A DNA stretch of 64,000 nt from Burkholderiaceae bacterium DAT-1 (GCA_019084025.1 JAHRBI010000007.1:62001-126000), one strand, 5' to 3'. Positions 8,495-18,169 are shown, numbered from the stretch's first letter. The notes: generated from the sequence alone by a model not told the origin. A program made the numbers and translations.

Positions 8495-9271
8495 ATGTCT
8501 CGTGATTTGTCTGACGCCGATTTGCTGCGTTATGGCCGTCACATCCTCCTGGATGAAATCGGAATCGAGGGTCAGCGTGCCCTGTTGGATGCACATGTCC
8601 TGATTGTGGGCGCAGGGGGGCTAGGCTCGCCTGCTGCGCTATATCTGGCGGCATCGGGTGTAGGTCGTTTAACGATTGCTGATGATGACACGGTGGAGCT
8701 ATCCAATCTTCAGCGGCAAATTATTCATGCCACTGCAGATCTGGGACGCCTAAAAGTGGACTCGGCGCGCGATCGTCTGCATTCGATCAATGATGCCGTC
8801 ATTGTTGAAACGATCGCTGAACGACTCAATGGGGAGGCCTTACTCAACCGCATTGCTTTGGCCGATGTGGTTCTGGATTGCTCGGATAATTTTTCGACGC
8901 GCCACGCAGTCAACCGTGCATGTGTCGCTACTCAAACGCCACTTGTATCCGGCGCTGCCGTACGATTCGATGGGCAGTTTTCGGTGTTTGACGCACGCCT
9001 GGCTGATAGCCCTTGCTATCGCTGCCTGTTTCCCGAAGAGGGCGAAGCAGGAGATGGCCCGTGCGCAACGTTTGGCGTACTGGCACCGTTGGTGGGCATT
9101 ATCGGTAGTATGCAGGCGGCAGAAGCTGTCAAAATTTTGATTGGTATGCCTGGCACGCCTATTGGGAAACTGGTGACCTTGGATTTGCGCCAGCACGAAT
9201 GGCGGACGTTACGCTTTAAGCGTGATTCACAGTGTCCGGTGTGCGGGCAGGGCGCAATCCCAGCAAATTAG
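8495..9271 (+). CDS. moeB: MoeB/ThiF/HesA-type adenylyltransferase
   Basis: Activates the C-terminal glycine of a ubiquitin-like sulfur carrier (MoaD or ThiS) by adenylation, for molybdopterin or thiamine-thiazole synthesis. The 258-residue E1-like Rossmann fold shows VGAGGLGSPAALYLAASGVG at about 35-55, the ATP-binding DDDTVELSNLQRQ at about 66-78, and two zinc-binding cysteine pairs, CYRC near 170 and CPVC near 249. GPCATFGVLAPLVG carries the candidate active cysteine. It lacks the C-terminal rhodanese domain of MoeBR fusions. MoeB and ThiF cannot be told apart from sequence alone, and neither moaD nor thiS is adjacent. Its last 56 bases overlap the convergent tatD. Confidence 0.9.
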   Translation: MSRDLSDADLLRYGRHILLDEIGIEGQRALLDAHVLIVGAGGLGSPAALYLAASGVGRLTIADDDTVELSNLQRQIIHATADLGRLKVDSARDRLHSINDAVIVETIAERLNGEALLNRIALADVVLDCSDNFSTRHAVNRACVATQTPLVSGAAVRFDGQFSVFDARLADSPCYRCLFPEEGEAGDGPCATFGVLAPLVGIIGSMQAAEAVKILIGMPGTPIGKLVTLDLRQHEWRTLRFKRDSQCPVCGQGAIPAN

Positions 9272-10028
9272 CAGCGTTTGACGTTGTCACTTGGGCGATT
9301 GTCTCGATTGATTCACCCCGCAGCTCTGCAAGCTGCAGCGCGATACGCTCAAGGTACGCTGGTTCGTTGCGTTGCTGACGCGCCCATTCGGGGGGCATAT
9401 CAGGCGCATCTGTTTCCAGAACAATTGATTCGAGCGGCAAGGCTGCCGCCAGCCGCCGGATGTTCTGCGCACGTGGATAGGTTAGATTTCCGCCAAATCC
9501 GAGCAACAGACCCTGCTTGATATACGCATCCGCCTGCTGCGGACTACCGTTAAACGCATGCGCAATCCCCCTGCGAATCCCAAACCGGCGCAATTGCGCC
9601 AGCACCTGATCCTGTGCCTTGCGCACATGCAATAGCACGGGCAGGTCAAACGTGCTAGCCAGCTTCAATTGAGCAGTTAACCACTCGAGCTGAGACTGAG
9701 CGTTTAAGCCGGTAGCGAATAAATCCAAGCCTATTTCGCCAACCGCATGCGGGCGTTGCGCCTCAATCAGTGCGGCCAGTTCGGAGAGATGTGCCGGGCG
9801 ATGTGATCTTTCGTAGACGGGATGCAAGCCCAGTGCAATCGGACAGCCGTATCGCTCGCGCATGGCAAGCGTGCTGGCAAAGCTTGCCTGATGCACAGAA
9901 GGAACGACAATGGTATTGACGCCCCGATCTCGGGCTCGCTGTAATGCCGCATCGCGATCCACATCGAATTCACCGGCATCCAGATGACAATGCGTATCGA
10001 TTAAGTGAAGCGATGTGGTGGTAATCAT
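9216..10028 (-). CDS. tatD: TatD-family metal-dependent deoxyribonuclease
   Basis: TIM-barrel hydrolase of the TatD/YcfH/YjjV group, implicated in DNA repair or 3'-5' exonuclease processing. The 270 residues contain DTHCHLDAGEFD (first two metal histidines) at about 10-20, GEIGLD near 95 with the bridging glutamate, HVRKA near 130, HAFNGS near 155 and the terminal ETDAPDMPP near 205, all at expected spacing. Its start overlaps the stop of the upstream PAS-GGDEF gene by four bases (ATGA), so the two are translationally coupled on the minus strand. The C-terminal 18 residues share DNA with the end of moeB. No residue loss is seen. Confidence 0.93.
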   Translation of the reverse strand: MITTTSLHLIDTHCHLDAGEFDVDRDAALQRARDRGVNTIVVPSVHQASFASTLAMRERYGCPIALGLHPVYERSHRPAHLSELAALIEAQRPHAVGEIGLDLFATGLNAQSQLEWLTAQLKLASTFDLPVLLHVRKAQDQVLAQLRRFGIRRGIAHAFNGSPQQADAYIKQGLLLGFGGNLTYPRAQNIRRLAAALPLESIVLETDAPDMPPEWARQQRNEPAYLERIALQLAELRGESIETIAQVTTSNAANLLGLRPARTPDTVNHA

Positions 10029-11335
10029 TCGTTGGGTGCGCTAATCAATGCCTGATCATTGGCATCGTACAGGGCAAAGCTGTGTTTGCCACGCTGTTTC
10101 GCTTTATACATTGCCATATCTGCATGGCGGCGCAAGGTGGTGGCATCTTCACCGGCGCCGGGGCACAGTGCAATGCCGATGCTGGCTGTGATACGCACTT
10201 TGTTTTCGCCAAGCGTGATCGGCGCATCCAGTACAGCAAGCATCTTGTTTGCGATCTGGGTTGCGTCATCCGGGTGCTGCAGGTGGGTTAGCAGCACCAT
10301 GAATTCGTCGCCGCCCTGACGACTGACCGTATCCGAACTGCGCACGCAATCGACCAGACGGCGTGCGACGATGCGCAGTAAGTCATCACCTGCGTCGTGA
10401 CCCATACTGTCGTTCACACATTTAAAATCATCTAGATCAATAAAAAGGAGTGCCAGACTCGTATCCGTGCGAGAGCGTAAGCGCAATGCCTGATCAAGTT
10501 GTTCGGCGAACAGAAATCGATTAGGAAGGGCCGTTAGCGTGTCATAAAAGGCCAGGTACAGAACCCGTTCTTCATTGCGCTTGCGTTCGGTAATATCGGC
10601 AACGAGCGCAAACAGGCTGGTCACCCGGCCATCTTGATCACTGACCGCACTCAGACTGATTTCCACCGTAATGGGGGGGCGGCTGAATGGCAATAATTCA
10701 AGCTCGAAACGATGATGCGGTGCAGGGCCCCAGCGAAGGCTTTCCTCTTTGATCTTGGCAATCGATTCCGGACTGAGAATATCTTCCGGCGCAAGTCGGA
10801 GCAATTGCTCTTCGGGATAGTTAAGCAGATCGCAAAGCGCCTGGTTAACCTCCAGCAACTCGGCGGTCTGGGCATCGAAGAGTGCATACCCTTCGTTCGC
10901 TGCTTCCAGTACACGACGATGGCGCAGATCACTTTCAAGCAGCGCATCTTCATTGAGGCGTCGCTCATGGATATCGACAATCGATACCACGAGGTGATGG
11001 CCGTTCCCCGTTTCTACCAGTCGGGCCGCCAGAATCACCCAGACGCGCTGACCGCCGGCCAATAGCAGGCGCGCTTCAAATTGCCGGACGAAGCCATTGC
11101 CACGTGCGATGAGCAGAAATTGCCGGGACATACTCGGATTGTCGAAAATGTCGCGCAAATGCGGTGAGTCAGGATCTAGCCCGAGCGTTTCGCGAGCCAG
11201 CCTGTTCATAGAGATGATGGCCCCATGCTCTGCCTCGACCAGTAACAGTGGTAAAGGCGCCTGCAAGGCCATCAAGCCGAAATCAATTTCGGGGTCGGAT
11301 GTGGTCTGAAGTGCAGAAGTGTTCGCGCTGTCCAT
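10025..11335 (-). CDS. PAS-PAS-GGDEF diguanylate cyclase
   Basis: Synthesises cyclic-di-GMP from two GTP. The 436-residue chain has two PAS modules (about 20-125 and 135-255, the second ending in VADITERKRNEERV, a typical PAC end) and a GGDEF domain from about 265. The signature is intact (RQGGDEFMVLL), and an inhibitory I-site RSSD lies exactly five residues before it, so product feedback is expected. No transmembrane segment is seen, so sensing is cytoplasmic. AAGGA lies upstream of the ATG. It is followed by tatD with a 4-base overlap. It is the only predicted c-di-GMP synthase in the window and the natural opponent of the HD-GYP protein at 29803. Confidence 0.93.
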   Translation of the reverse strand: MDSANTSALQTTSDPEIDFGLMALQAPLPLLLVEAEHGAIISMNRLARETLGLDPDSPHLRDIFDNPSMSRQFLLIARGNGFVRQFEARLLLAGGQRVWVILAARLVETGNGHHLVVSIVDIHERRLNEDALLESDLRHRRVLEAANEGYALFDAQTAELLEVNQALCDLLNYPEEQLLRLAPEDILSPESIAKIKEESLRWGPAPHHRFELELLPFSRPPITVEISLSAVSDQDGRVTSLFALVADITERKRNEERVLYLAFYDTLTALPNRFLFAEQLDQALRLRSRTDTSLALLFIDLDDFKCVNDSMGHDAGDDLLRIVARRLVDCVRSSDTVSRQGGDEFMVLLTHLQHPDDATQIANKMLAVLDAPITLGENKVRITASIGIALCPGAGEDATTLRRHADMAMYKAKQRGKHSFALYDANDQALISAPNE

Positions 11336-11366
11336 CCTGTCGTTCCTTTTTACCTTGTCAGCAGCG

Positions 11367-11385
11367 GGACGGCCTGTAGCCGTCC
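11367..11385 (-). other. Short hairpin between folA and the GGDEF gene
   Basis: GGACGGC (11367-11373) pairs with GCCGTCC (11379-11385) around loop CTGTA. It lies downstream of folA and upstream of the GGDEF gene on the minus strand. There is no T-run on either side, so it is not a canonical terminator; a weak or Rho-assisted stop or an mRNA end-protecting stem are possibilities. Confidence 0.4.
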
Positions 11386-11440
11386 TATCAATGTAGACTA
11401 AGCAGAAAGTATGCCGAAAGGAATGAACGGTGTACGCGGC

Positions 11441-11914
11441 CTATTTGATACGTTCGTAAACCACAAAATGATAGGTAAACGATTCGTTTTGATGAGTTTG
11501 ACGACTGGTTTCGCGAAACTGGTCTTTCGGCCAGACTGGAAACCAGGCATCTCCTTCAATCTCGGCGTCAATCTCGGTCAGGTACAGGCGGTCTGCGAAG
11601 GCGAGCGCCTCACCGTATAAAGTGGCGCCACCGATTACAAAAATTTCGCCACTGCCAGCCTTGGCAATGGCTTCGTCCAGTGTATGGACAACATCAGCCC
11701 CTTCGGCGCGCCACTCAGGGTTCCGCGTAATCACGATATTGTGGCGATTCGGAAGGGGTCTGCCGATGGAGTCCCACGTTTTGCGCCCCATGATGATCGG
11801 ATGGCCGCTCGTGGTGGCCTTGAAATACTTCAGGTCTTCCGGCAAATGCCAGGGGAGTCGGTTTTCGATGCCAACGGTGCGATTGCTGGCAAGGGCGGCG
11901 ATCAGTGAAAGCAT
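11441..11914 (-). CDS. folA: Dihydrofolate reductase
   Basis: Reduces dihydrofolate to tetrahydrofolate with NADPH; target of trimethoprim. At 157 residues it is the normal chromosomal size. Motifs run from IAALASNRTVGIENRLPWHLPEDLKYFK, with the acidic catalytic residue in the LPEDL helix, through IIMGRKTWDSIGRPLPNR to FVIGGATLYGEAL, the NADPH-contacting segment. GGGA lies six bases before the ATG. It is transcribed 53 bases after the radical SAM gene and before the GGDEF gene on the minus strand. No substitution suggesting a resistance variant is obvious by eye. Confidence 0.96.
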   Translation of the reverse strand: MLSLIAALASNRTVGIENRLPWHLPEDLKYFKATTSGHPIIMGRKTWDSIGRPLPNRHNIVITRNPEWRAEGADVVHTLDEAIAKAGSGEIFVIGGATLYGEALAFADRLYLTEIDAEIEGDAWFPVWPKDQFRETSRQTHQNESFTYHFVVYERIK

Positions 11915-11967
11915 GTGTATCCCAGAGTAAGTACGCAGAGTGCGGCGTGAAAGCGCAAGTGCGAAGC

Positions 11968-12705
11968 TTACACCAGGTTGGGCAATGCCTCGCGATATTC
12001 GAAGTGTTCGAAAATCGATGAAAGCGAGATCAATACGCCGGGGTGAGGCGCAATGGGCATTTGCTCTGGTAGATAGGCTTGTTGCAGTGCATAGCGCTTA
12101 ACGCCACGTACGGATAATTCGCGAGCGAGTTCCAAGAGTTCCAGCTCACTGAGCCAGTCTGGATGCCATGTTGTACGGCACTCGAAATTGGGGTGACTAT
12201 TGATCAGGAGTTCCAGCGCAAAGCCGGTTGGCCAATGTGAGTTGGATTTGCCGGTCAATGAGTCGTGATGTGCAACGGTCGTTTTGATATCCAGCGCAAC
12301 CCAGTCAAGATGCGCAAGCAGCGGCGCCATTTGCCCCGGAAATATTCCCGCAGTGTGCAAGCCCGTTTGAAATCCCAGCTTCCTTGCGGCGAATAGCATT
12401 TCAGGAAAACGCGGGTCACCCAATGCTTCACCACCCGAAAACACAACCGAATCGAGGTGCTGGCGTTGCACTTTGAGCCAGTCGAGCACCTCGCTTCGCT
12501 GGTAAGCAACGGTTCGCTGTTGTAGTTGCGGATGACAGCAGTAAACGCATCGCCAGGGACAACCGGATACAAACACAACGGCCGCACGCCGTCCCGGCCA
12601 TGCGTGCTCGGAGCATGCAAGCAGCGTAGTGACCGCAGCAGCGGGTTGCTGCATGGCAGGCTGATCGGTGTCCGTTCTTGGGACGAAGGAGGCTGGCTTG
12701 GACAT
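11968..12705 (-). CDS. Radical SAM protein, anaerobic ribonucleotide reductase activase-like
   Basis: The [4Fe-4S]/SAM motif is seen as C49, C53 and C56 in SGCPWRCVYC, immediately followed by another cysteine. FSGGEALGDPRF near residue 95 is the SAM-binding GGE element. The 245-residue size and the sequence fit the NrdG-type activase group that installs the glycyl radical on class III ribonucleotide reductase. No nrdD or other glycyl-radical enzyme is in the window, so the substrate is unseen. A QueE-like role is less likely because the motif spacing and flanks are NrdG-like. The ATG at 12705 lacks a good ribosome site, and an internal start near MQQPAAA (residue 18) is conceivable. It precedes folA by 53 bases. 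Confidence 0.82.
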   Translation of the reverse strand: MSKPASFVPRTDTDQPAMQQPAAAVTTLLACSEHAWPGRRAAVVFVSGCPWRCVYCCHPQLQQRTVAYQRSEVLDWLKVQRQHLDSVVFSGGEALGDPRFPEMLFAARKLGFQTGLHTAGIFPGQMAPLLAHLDWVALDIKTTVAHHDSLTGKSNSHWPTGFALELLINSHPNFECRTTWHPDWLSELELLELARELSVRGVKRYALQQAYLPEQMPIAPHPGVLISLSSIFEHFEYREALPNLV

Positions 12706-12843
12706 GGGCCGGTATAAAAATTACAAATCGACAGACAGGCTGTTTGACAGTAAGCGGATGCTATCACCGGGCACGCCGACGGAAAGGGCTAAATGGGAGG
12801 GGGTTGATCAGGATCAAATGGGCCACAAGGTCAGCACAGAAGC

Positions 12844-12873
12844 AAAACGGGGCTGAATAAGCGCCCCGTTTTT
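12844..12873 (-). terminator. Bidirectional intrinsic terminator after trpE
   Basis: AAAACGGGGC (12844-12853) pairs with GCCCCGTTTT (12863-12872) around a 9-base loop. It sits 31 bases beyond the trpE stop on the minus strand and ends there in TTTT. The plus strand also has a five-T run. It isolates the rpe-gph-trpE string from the radical SAM/folA genes. Confidence 0.85.
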
Positions 12874-12903
12874 GTGCAGTTTACCTGATAGCGTAAACGG
12901 AAA

Positions 12904-14367
12904 TCAGCTATCCAGCCCGCGCTGGGCCAGCTCCGCCGCACGCACCACGGCGCGCGCCTTATTCATGGTTTCTTGCCATTCGGATTGCGGGACAGAATCA
13001 GCCACGATACCCGCACCGGCTTGTACATACAGCACCTTGTTTTTGATAACCGCTGTGCGAATGGCAATGGCGAGGTCCATATCGCCATTAAATCCGAGGT
13101 AGCCAACTGCACCTGCGTAAATGCCGCGTTTGGTAGGCTCGAGTTCGTCGATGATTTCCATCGCCCGAACCTTGGGTGCGCCAGAAACCGTTCCGGCAGG
13201 AAAGGTGGCTTTGAGGACATCCAGATTGTCAAAGTTACCTTTTAGCTTGCCTTCTACACTCGATACGATGTGCATGACGTGCGAGTAGCGCTCAATCACG
13301 CGGTCGTCGGTCACGCGTACGCTGCCTGTCTCGGCAATACGGCCTACATCGTTGCGACCAAGATCCATTAGCATGACATGCTCGGCTACTTCTTTGGGGT
13401 CTGACAGTAGTTCTGCTTCGAGCGCGAGGTCTTCCACTCGATTTTTACCACGCGGACGAGTACCTGCAATGGGTCGCACCGTGACTGTGCCTCGTTCTTG
13501 GCGAACCAGAATCTCGGGCGATGCACCCACGATATGCGTATCGCCGAGGTTGTAATAGAACATGTAAGGCGATGGATTGAGCGTGCGCAGCGAGCGATAC
13601 AGCGTAATAGGTGACTGCTCGAATTTCATCTGCATGCGCTGGCTGAGCACCACCTGCATGATGTCGCCTTCAAGGATGTATTGCTTGGCCCGTTCAACAG
13701 CTTGCTTGAAAGCGGTTTCGCCAAATTCGGATTTTGGCGTGGTGTGTGGCGTCGGCTCACAGCGCGGCAGTCTAGCGGGTTCGCGAAGCTGCATGCGCAA
13801 TTCATGCAAGCGTGAATTGGCTTTGGCAAAGGCATTGGGTTGCGCTGGATCGGCATAAACCACTAGATAGAGTTTGCCGCTCAAATTATCGAAAATGGCA
13901 ATTTCTTCGGATAACAGCAACTGAATGTCAGGCGCACCAATGACGTCGGCTTTATCACCGCGATCGAGGCGAGATTCGATCAGTTTGATGGTTTCATAGC
14001 CAAAGTAACCAACCAAACCGCCCGTAAATCTGGGGAGGCCTTCGTGCGGCGGGACATGGTAGCGCGACTGAAACTGACCAATAAACCCGAGAGGATCGCC
14101 TTCGTGTGATTCCACCAAGACCCCATCAGTATGTACTTCTACCGTTTTTCCGCGCACCGTCAGTACTGTTTTGGCGGGCAGACCAATGAAGGAATAGCGG
14201 CCAAAACGCTCACCGCCGACAACGGATTCCAGCAGGTAAGTATAGGGCGCATCTGCAAGGCGCAAGTAGGCAGAAAGCGGTGTGTAGAGGTCTGCGAGAC
14301 CTTCTTGTACAACGGGAATACGGTTATAGCCTTGACGCGCCAGTGCGTCGAATTCGAGTTCGGTCAT
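12904..14367 (-). CDS. trpE: Anthranilate synthase component I
   Basis: Makes anthranilate from chorismate using ammonia from the TrpG glutaminase, the first committed step of tryptophan synthesis. The 487-residue chain has the N-terminal regulatory region with the LLES tryptophan-site element ([19 protein letters not shown]) and the chorismate-binding core: [40 protein letters not shown] and [21 protein letters not shown] chose the ATG at 14367, which has GGAG eight bases upstream; a GTG six bases earlier is in frame but worse placed. No trpG follows, so the partner is elsewhere. No leader-peptide attenuator is evident in the 106 bases between gph and trpE. Confidence 0.95.
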   Translation of the reverse strand: MTELEFDALARQGYNRIPVVQEGLADLYTPLSAYLRLADAPYTYLLESVVGGERFGRYSFIGLPAKTVLTVRGKTVEVHTDGVLVESHEGDPLGFIGQFQSRYHVPPHEGLPRFTGGLVGYFGYETIKLIESRLDRGDKADVIGAPDIQLLLSEEIAIFDNLSGKLYLVVYADPAQPNAFAKANSRLHELRMQLREPARLPRCEPTPHTTPKSEFGETAFKQAVERAKQYILEGDIMQVVLSQRMQMKFEQSPITLYRSLRTLNPSPYMFYYNLGDTHIVGASPEILVRQERGTVTVRPIAGTRPRGKNRVEDLALEAELLSDPKEVAEHVMLMDLGRNDVGRIAETGSVRVTDDRVIERYSHVMHIVSSVEGKLKGNFDNLDVLKATFPAGTVSGAPKVRAMEIIDELEPTKRGIYAGAVGYLGFNGDMDLAIAIRTAVIKNKVLYVQAGAGIVADSVPQSEWQETMNKARAVVRAAELAQRGLDS

Positions 14368-14473
14368 GATCACTGCTCCAGGTTCAATCGGTTAAATAAA
14401 GACGGGGGCGAGCGATCAACGCCATCGCCAGGCCGAGCGAATCTGAAGTGAAATGTGACGCATGTTCAGGAAT

Positions 14474-15163
14474 TTATTGGCTGTTTAACAAAGTGGAGTT
14501 CGCATTCTTAACGAATTCGGCGATCTCGACAAGACTTGTCGCCTTTAAATCTGGTGAGAGCGGGCCGATGTCTTCGTATCCGTAGTCGAAAAGCGCACAT
14601 CGCGCATTCGCTGCGCGTGCCGCATCCAGATCATAGTGGGAATCTCCAACCATCAGCAGCTGACTGGCAGGCAGGCCAAAATGGGCGCAAGCATGCAATA
14701 AGGGCAGGGCGCTTGGCTTTTTCTCGGGGAGGCTATCCCCTCCCAGTACTAAGGAAAAATACGATGCAAGCCCGGTTTGTTCGAGTATGGGCACGCTAAA
14801 GCGATACGGCTTATTGGTGATGCAGGCCAGTTGAATGCCTTGAGACTGGAGTAGCGCCAACCCCGACTCAACACCCGGGTAGGGACGGGTGGTCGCGGTG
14901 AGTAGTCGCGTATAGTGCAGATCGAACGCAGCCATACCCTTATCGTGAGTATCGGGATCGACTTCTCCGTGTCGGCTATCGGTCAGAGCGCGGTGTACCA
15001 GTCTGGCCATGCCGCCTCCCACGTAGCTTTCGAGTACGGCTTGAGGCAGCGGAACACATCCGAGATCTTCCCGCATTGCATTGGCCGCTGCGGCCAGATC
15101 GCCAATGCTATCCACCAGCGTGCCATCCAGATCGAGTGCGACGAGTGTGATGGACGTTGTCAT
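14474..15163 (-). CDS. gph: Phosphoglycolate phosphatase (HAD family)
   Basis: Dephosphorylates 2-phosphoglycolate, a by-product of oxidative DNA repair. The 229-residue HAD hydrolase has the nucleophile motif DLDGTLVDS (DxDGT) near residue 10, a cap domain containing YVGGGMARLVHRAL, motif II TNKPYRF near 118, and motifs III/IV around PEKKPSALPL and VGDSHYDLDAARAA. The start overlaps the SDR stop by four bases (ATGA). The order rpe-gph-trpE is a common proteobacterial arrangement, here with an SDR inserted between rpe and gph. Substrate specificity is inferred from context and from the cap type. Confidence 0.92.
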   Translation of the reverse strand: MTTSITLVALDLDGTLVDSIGDLAAAANAMREDLGCVPLPQAVLESYVGGGMARLVHRALTDSRHGEVDPDTHDKGMAAFDLHYTRLLTATTRPYPGVESGLALLQSQGIQLACITNKPYRFSVPILEQTGLASYFSLVLGGDSLPEKKPSALPLLHACAHFGLPASQLLMVGDSHYDLDAARAANARCALFDYGYEDIGPLSPDLKATSLVEIAEFVKNANSTLLNSQ

Positions 15164-15924
15164 GCAGAACCGCCCGGAAATGGAGCCCGGATGTCGGCAA
15201 TGGCATCTTGCCCGAAGCGTGCGTCATGCAGATAGGCAATCAGTTTTTCAGCGCATACTTCCGGGGACGTGAGCTGGCCCGTTTCCTTCATGTTGATGAA
15301 GTATTCCAGATTAGGGAATTGATCGGTCGTCGACTGACGGATCTGCGACTGCATACCGGTGTCAATGATGCCGGGGGCAATGGAGACCATGCCAATTCCA
15401 TCATGGCTGGCTTGTTCCTGTGCAGCCGTCAGGGTAAACATATCAAGCGCCGCTTTACTTGCGCAGTACGTGCTCCATCCCTCGGATGGACGCCGTCCGG
15501 CACCGGAGCTGATATTCATGATGCGCCGATCGAAGCGATGCGGGCCAAGATGACGAATAAACGCATTGGTCAGCAGCATGGGTGCAGTGACATTGATCTG
15601 GACCAGCCTCACGATCGCCGCATCGTCCAGCGTGCCACTCGGTCCAATGGGATCAATCACACCCGCATTGTTGATGAGTGTCAGCGATTCCCAGGCGATA
15701 CTGGCGAGCGAGCCAAATACTTCATCGGCAAGATCAGGGAGAGCGTGCATATCGGACAAGTCACAGGCAACGAATCTATAGCCGCGGCCTTGTTCGGCCA
15801 GCGCCCTGAGCTCGGCACTCTCGTTGCGTGCCAATGCAATCAGGTGACCACCCTGCGCAATCACGGCTTGCGCAAGCGCGAGCCCAAGTCCGCGCGCAGC
15901 GCCCGTGATGACGTATCCCCGCAT
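15160..15924 (-). CDS. Short-chain dehydrogenase/reductase
   Basis: A classical SDR of 254 residues: cofactor motif TGAARGLG at about 7-14, DLSD near 56, NNAG near 86, catalytic serine in MNISSGAG near 140 and YCASK (YxxxK) near 153. The arginine after TGAA and the lack of an acidic residue at the end of the second strand favour NADPH. The overall look is that of the sepiapterin/benzil reductase-like SDRs, but the substrate cannot be named. GGAGAG precedes the ATG. It lies 20 bases after rpe and overlaps gph by four bases, so it is co-translated with carbohydrate-repair genes; whether it shares their metabolism is unknown. Confidence 0.88.
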   Translation of the reverse strand: MRGYVITGAARGLGLALAQAVIAQGGHLIALARNESAELRALAEQGRGYRFVACDLSDMHALPDLADEVFGSLASIAWESLTLINNAGVIDPIGPSGTLDDAAIVRLVQINVTAPMLLTNAFIRHLGPHRFDRRIMNISSGAGRRPSEGWSTYCASKAALDMFTLTAAQEQASHDGIGMVSIAPGIIDTGMQSQIRQSTTDQFPNLEYFINMKETGQLTSPEVCAEKLIAYLHDARFGQDAIADIRAPFPGGSA

Positions 15925-15944
15925 GATCTCTCCCTTTAATTTGC

Positions 15945-16628
15945 TCAGACCTTGGCCAGCTCTGCGCGCATGGCGTCGATCGTGGCTTTGTAGTCCGGTG
16001 TGTTGTAAATCGCCGAACCGGCAACAAAGGTGTCTGCGCCTGCTCGGGCAATTTCGGCAATATTATCCACTTTGACGCCGCCATCAATTTCAAGCCAGAT
16101 CTCGCGTCCGGTGCGCTCGGTGTAGGCATCAATGCGCTTGCGTGCTTCGTGCAACTTATCGAGTGTCGCCGGGATGAACTTCTGTCCGCCAAAGCCCGGA
16201 TTAACAGACATCAGCAGAATCATGTCCACCTTGTCCATGACATAGTCGAGATAGCTCAGTGAGGTGGCTGGATTGAATACCAGGCCAGCCTTGCAACCCT
16301 GTTCGCGGATCAGCGAAAGGGAGCGATCTACGTGCTCGCTGGCTTCCGGATGGAAGGTGATGATATTGGCGCCTGCCTTGGCAAAGTCGGGAATGATACG
16401 GTCGACTGGCTTGACCATCAGGTGTACATCAATCAGTGCTTCGGTGCAGGGGCGAATGGCTTCGCAAACCATCGGGCCGATGGTGAGATTGGGAACATAG
16501 TGATTGTCCATGACATCAAAATGCACAATATCTGCACCCGCAGCAATCACATCCTGAACCTCCTGGCCCAGTTTGGCGAAGTTTGCAGACAGAATGGAGG
16601 GGGCAATGCGGAAAGTCGGCGAGCTCAT
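15945..16628 (-). CDS. rpe: Ribulose-phosphate 3-epimerase
   Basis: Interconverts ribulose 5-phosphate and xylulose 5-phosphate in the pentose phosphate pathway. The TIM barrel has the family motifs [29 protein letters not shown] with metal-binding His and Asp, [23 protein letters not shown] and [13 protein letters not shown]. The open frame extends 64 codons further upstream, but family length (about 225) and the conserved start place the true ATG at 16628, giving 227 residues. It heads the minus-strand string rpe-SDR-gph-trpE and is divergent from apaG across 111 bases that should hold both promoters. Confidence 0.96.
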   Translation of the reverse strand: MSSPTFRIAPSILSANFAKLGQEVQDVIAAGADIVHFDVMDNHYVPNLTIGPMVCEAIRPCTEALIDVHLMVKPVDRIIPDFAKAGANIITFHPEASEHVDRSLSLIREQGCKAGLVFNPATSLSYLDYVMDKVDMILLMSVNPGFGGQKFIPATLDKLHEARKRIDAYTERTGREIWLEIDGGVKVDNIAEIARAGADTFVAGSAIYNTPDYKATIDAMRAELAKV

Positions 16629-16739
16629 GGCGGATTTTGGGCGGATCAAAAGTATGATTGTAGCGCGAATCGAGACAGGACTTGTCCTCCGCACTAATTT
16701 GGCGTGTAATCTGCGTTCGTTTGACGGTGCAGTGAGCCC

Positions 16740-17123
16740 ATGGCTGAATCCACAAAATACGAGATGAGCGTCTCGGTAACAACCCACTACTTGGCCGAAC
16801 AGTCTGATACTGAGGCGCAACGGTTCGTTTTCGCCTATCAGATCAAGATCCGCAATACCGGTACGGTAGCAGGCCAGCTATTGAGCAGGCACTGGGTGAT
16901 ACGGGATGGCGAGAGTCAGGTACAGGAAGTCCGGGGGATGGGCGTGGTGGGAGAGCAACCCAATATCCAGCCCGGCGAGGAGTTCGAGTATGTCAGCGGC
17001 GCAGCACTGACCTCGCAGGTAGGAACGATGGAGGGGAGTTACCAGTTCATAGCAGCTGACGGTGTCGAGTTTCAGGTGATGATCGATCCCTTTGTGTTAT
17101 CTGTCCCGCGCGTGCTGCACTGA
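16740..17123 (+). CDS. apaG: ApaG-domain protein
   Basis: A 127-residue single-domain protein of the ApaG/DUF525 family, a fibronectin-III-like beta sandwich. The family signature is clear: [60 protein letters not shown] and a hydrophobic C-terminus. ApaG has been linked to cobalt/magnesium sensitivity and pyrophosphate binding, but its biochemical role is not settled. It is divergent from rpe and ends about 125 bases before dapA. The ATG at 16740 is the only plausible start. Confidence 0.95.
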   Translation: MAESTKYEMSVSVTTHYLAEQSDTEAQRFVFAYQIKIRNTGTVAGQLLSRHWVIRDGESQVQEVRGMGVVGEQPNIQPGEEFEYVSGAALTSQVGTMEGSYQFIAADGVEFQVMIDPFVLSVPRVLH

Positions 17124-17248
17124 GATTTTTGTGATTTGCAAGTGATCATGATGGAATTTTTCCAAACTTGCACGGTCATAGTTATGGCGTGGCTGGATTC
17201 GGTTAGAATCCGTGCTTTCGATATTCAATTGTTGCTCGGAATCGCCCC

Positions 17249-18127
17249 ATGTTGACAGGCAGTCTGGTTGCACTGGTAACCCCCATGTTCGAGGATGGCA
17301 GTCTGGATTTTGCCAGCCTGAAAAAACTCGTTGATTTTCATATTGATGCTGGCACGGCGGGGTTGATTGCGGTTGGCACCACTGGCGAATCGGCTACCGT
17401 CGACGTGCATGAGCATCTCGACATCATTGCTAAAACGGTTGAGTTTGCAGGTGGCCGCGTACCTGTCATTGCTGGCACGGGCGCCAATTCGACCAAGGAA
17501 TCAATCGAACTCGCTGCCGAAGCGAAGCGTGCGGGTGCCGCAATGTCACTTTCGGTGGTGCCGTATTACAACAAACCCACGCAGGAAGGCATCTATCGTC
17601 ACTATAAGGCGATTGCCGAAGCAGTGGATCTGCCGGTCATCCTGTACAACGTACCGGGTCGAACCGTTGCGGATATGAGCAATGAGACGGTGCTGCGCCT
17701 GACCGAGGTGCCGGGCATCGTCGGGCTCAAAGATGCAACCGCTGATATTGCGCGGGCAGCTGACCTGTTCAAGCGTGCGCCAAAGCAATTCGCACTGTAT
17801 TCTGGTGATGATGCAACTGCATTGGCGTTTATGCTGCTTGGCGGCCACGGTGTGATCTCTGTTACCACCAATGTTGCGCCTGCCCTGATGGCCGATATGT
17901 GCCGCCATGCACTGGCTGGCAATATTGCTGCTGCACGTGAATGCAATGACCGCTTGCAAGGACTGCACAAGCATCTATTTGTTGAAGCCAATCCGATTCC
18001 GGTTAAGTGGGCTGTTCAACAACTTGGCCTGATTGGCGAAGGCATTCGTTTACCTCTGACCCCGCTGTCTGTGAGCGCGCAACCGATTGTTGCTGCCGCC
18101 ATGCGCGAGGCCGGTCTCTCCGTTTAA
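17249..18127 (+). CDS. dapA: 4-hydroxy-tetrahydrodipicolinate synthase
   Basis: Condenses pyruvate with aspartate semialdehyde, the first lysine/diaminopimelate-specific step. The 292-residue TIM barrel has GTTGESAT (carboxylate-binding threonines) at about 43-50, the proton-relay tyrosine in [11 protein letters not shown] near 133, the Schiff-base lysine in GLKDATADI near 161, and the pyruvate-binding [20 protein letters not shown] region. A TAGAAT hexamer at about 17205-17210 could be the -10 element, with no clear -35. It is followed 42 bases later by bamC, an arrangement also seen in enterobacteria (dapA-bamC), suggesting a shared transcript. Confidence 0.96.
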   Translation: MLTGSLVALVTPMFEDGSLDFASLKKLVDFHIDAGTAGLIAVGTTGESATVDVHEHLDIIAKTVEFAGGRVPVIAGTGANSTKESIELAAEAKRAGAAMSLSVVPYYNKPTQEGIYRHYKAIAEAVDLPVILYNVPGRTVADMSNETVLRLTEVPGIVGLKDATADIARAADLFKRAPKQFALYSGDDATALAFMLLGGHGVISVTTNVAPALMADMCRHALAGNIAAARECNDRLQGLHKHLFVEANPIPVKWAVQQLGLIGEGIRLPLTPLSVSAQPIVAAAMREAGLSV

Positions 18128-18169
18128 CCAACAAGCTCCCGACCCTCAGGGCAGGAAAACACAATCTCC

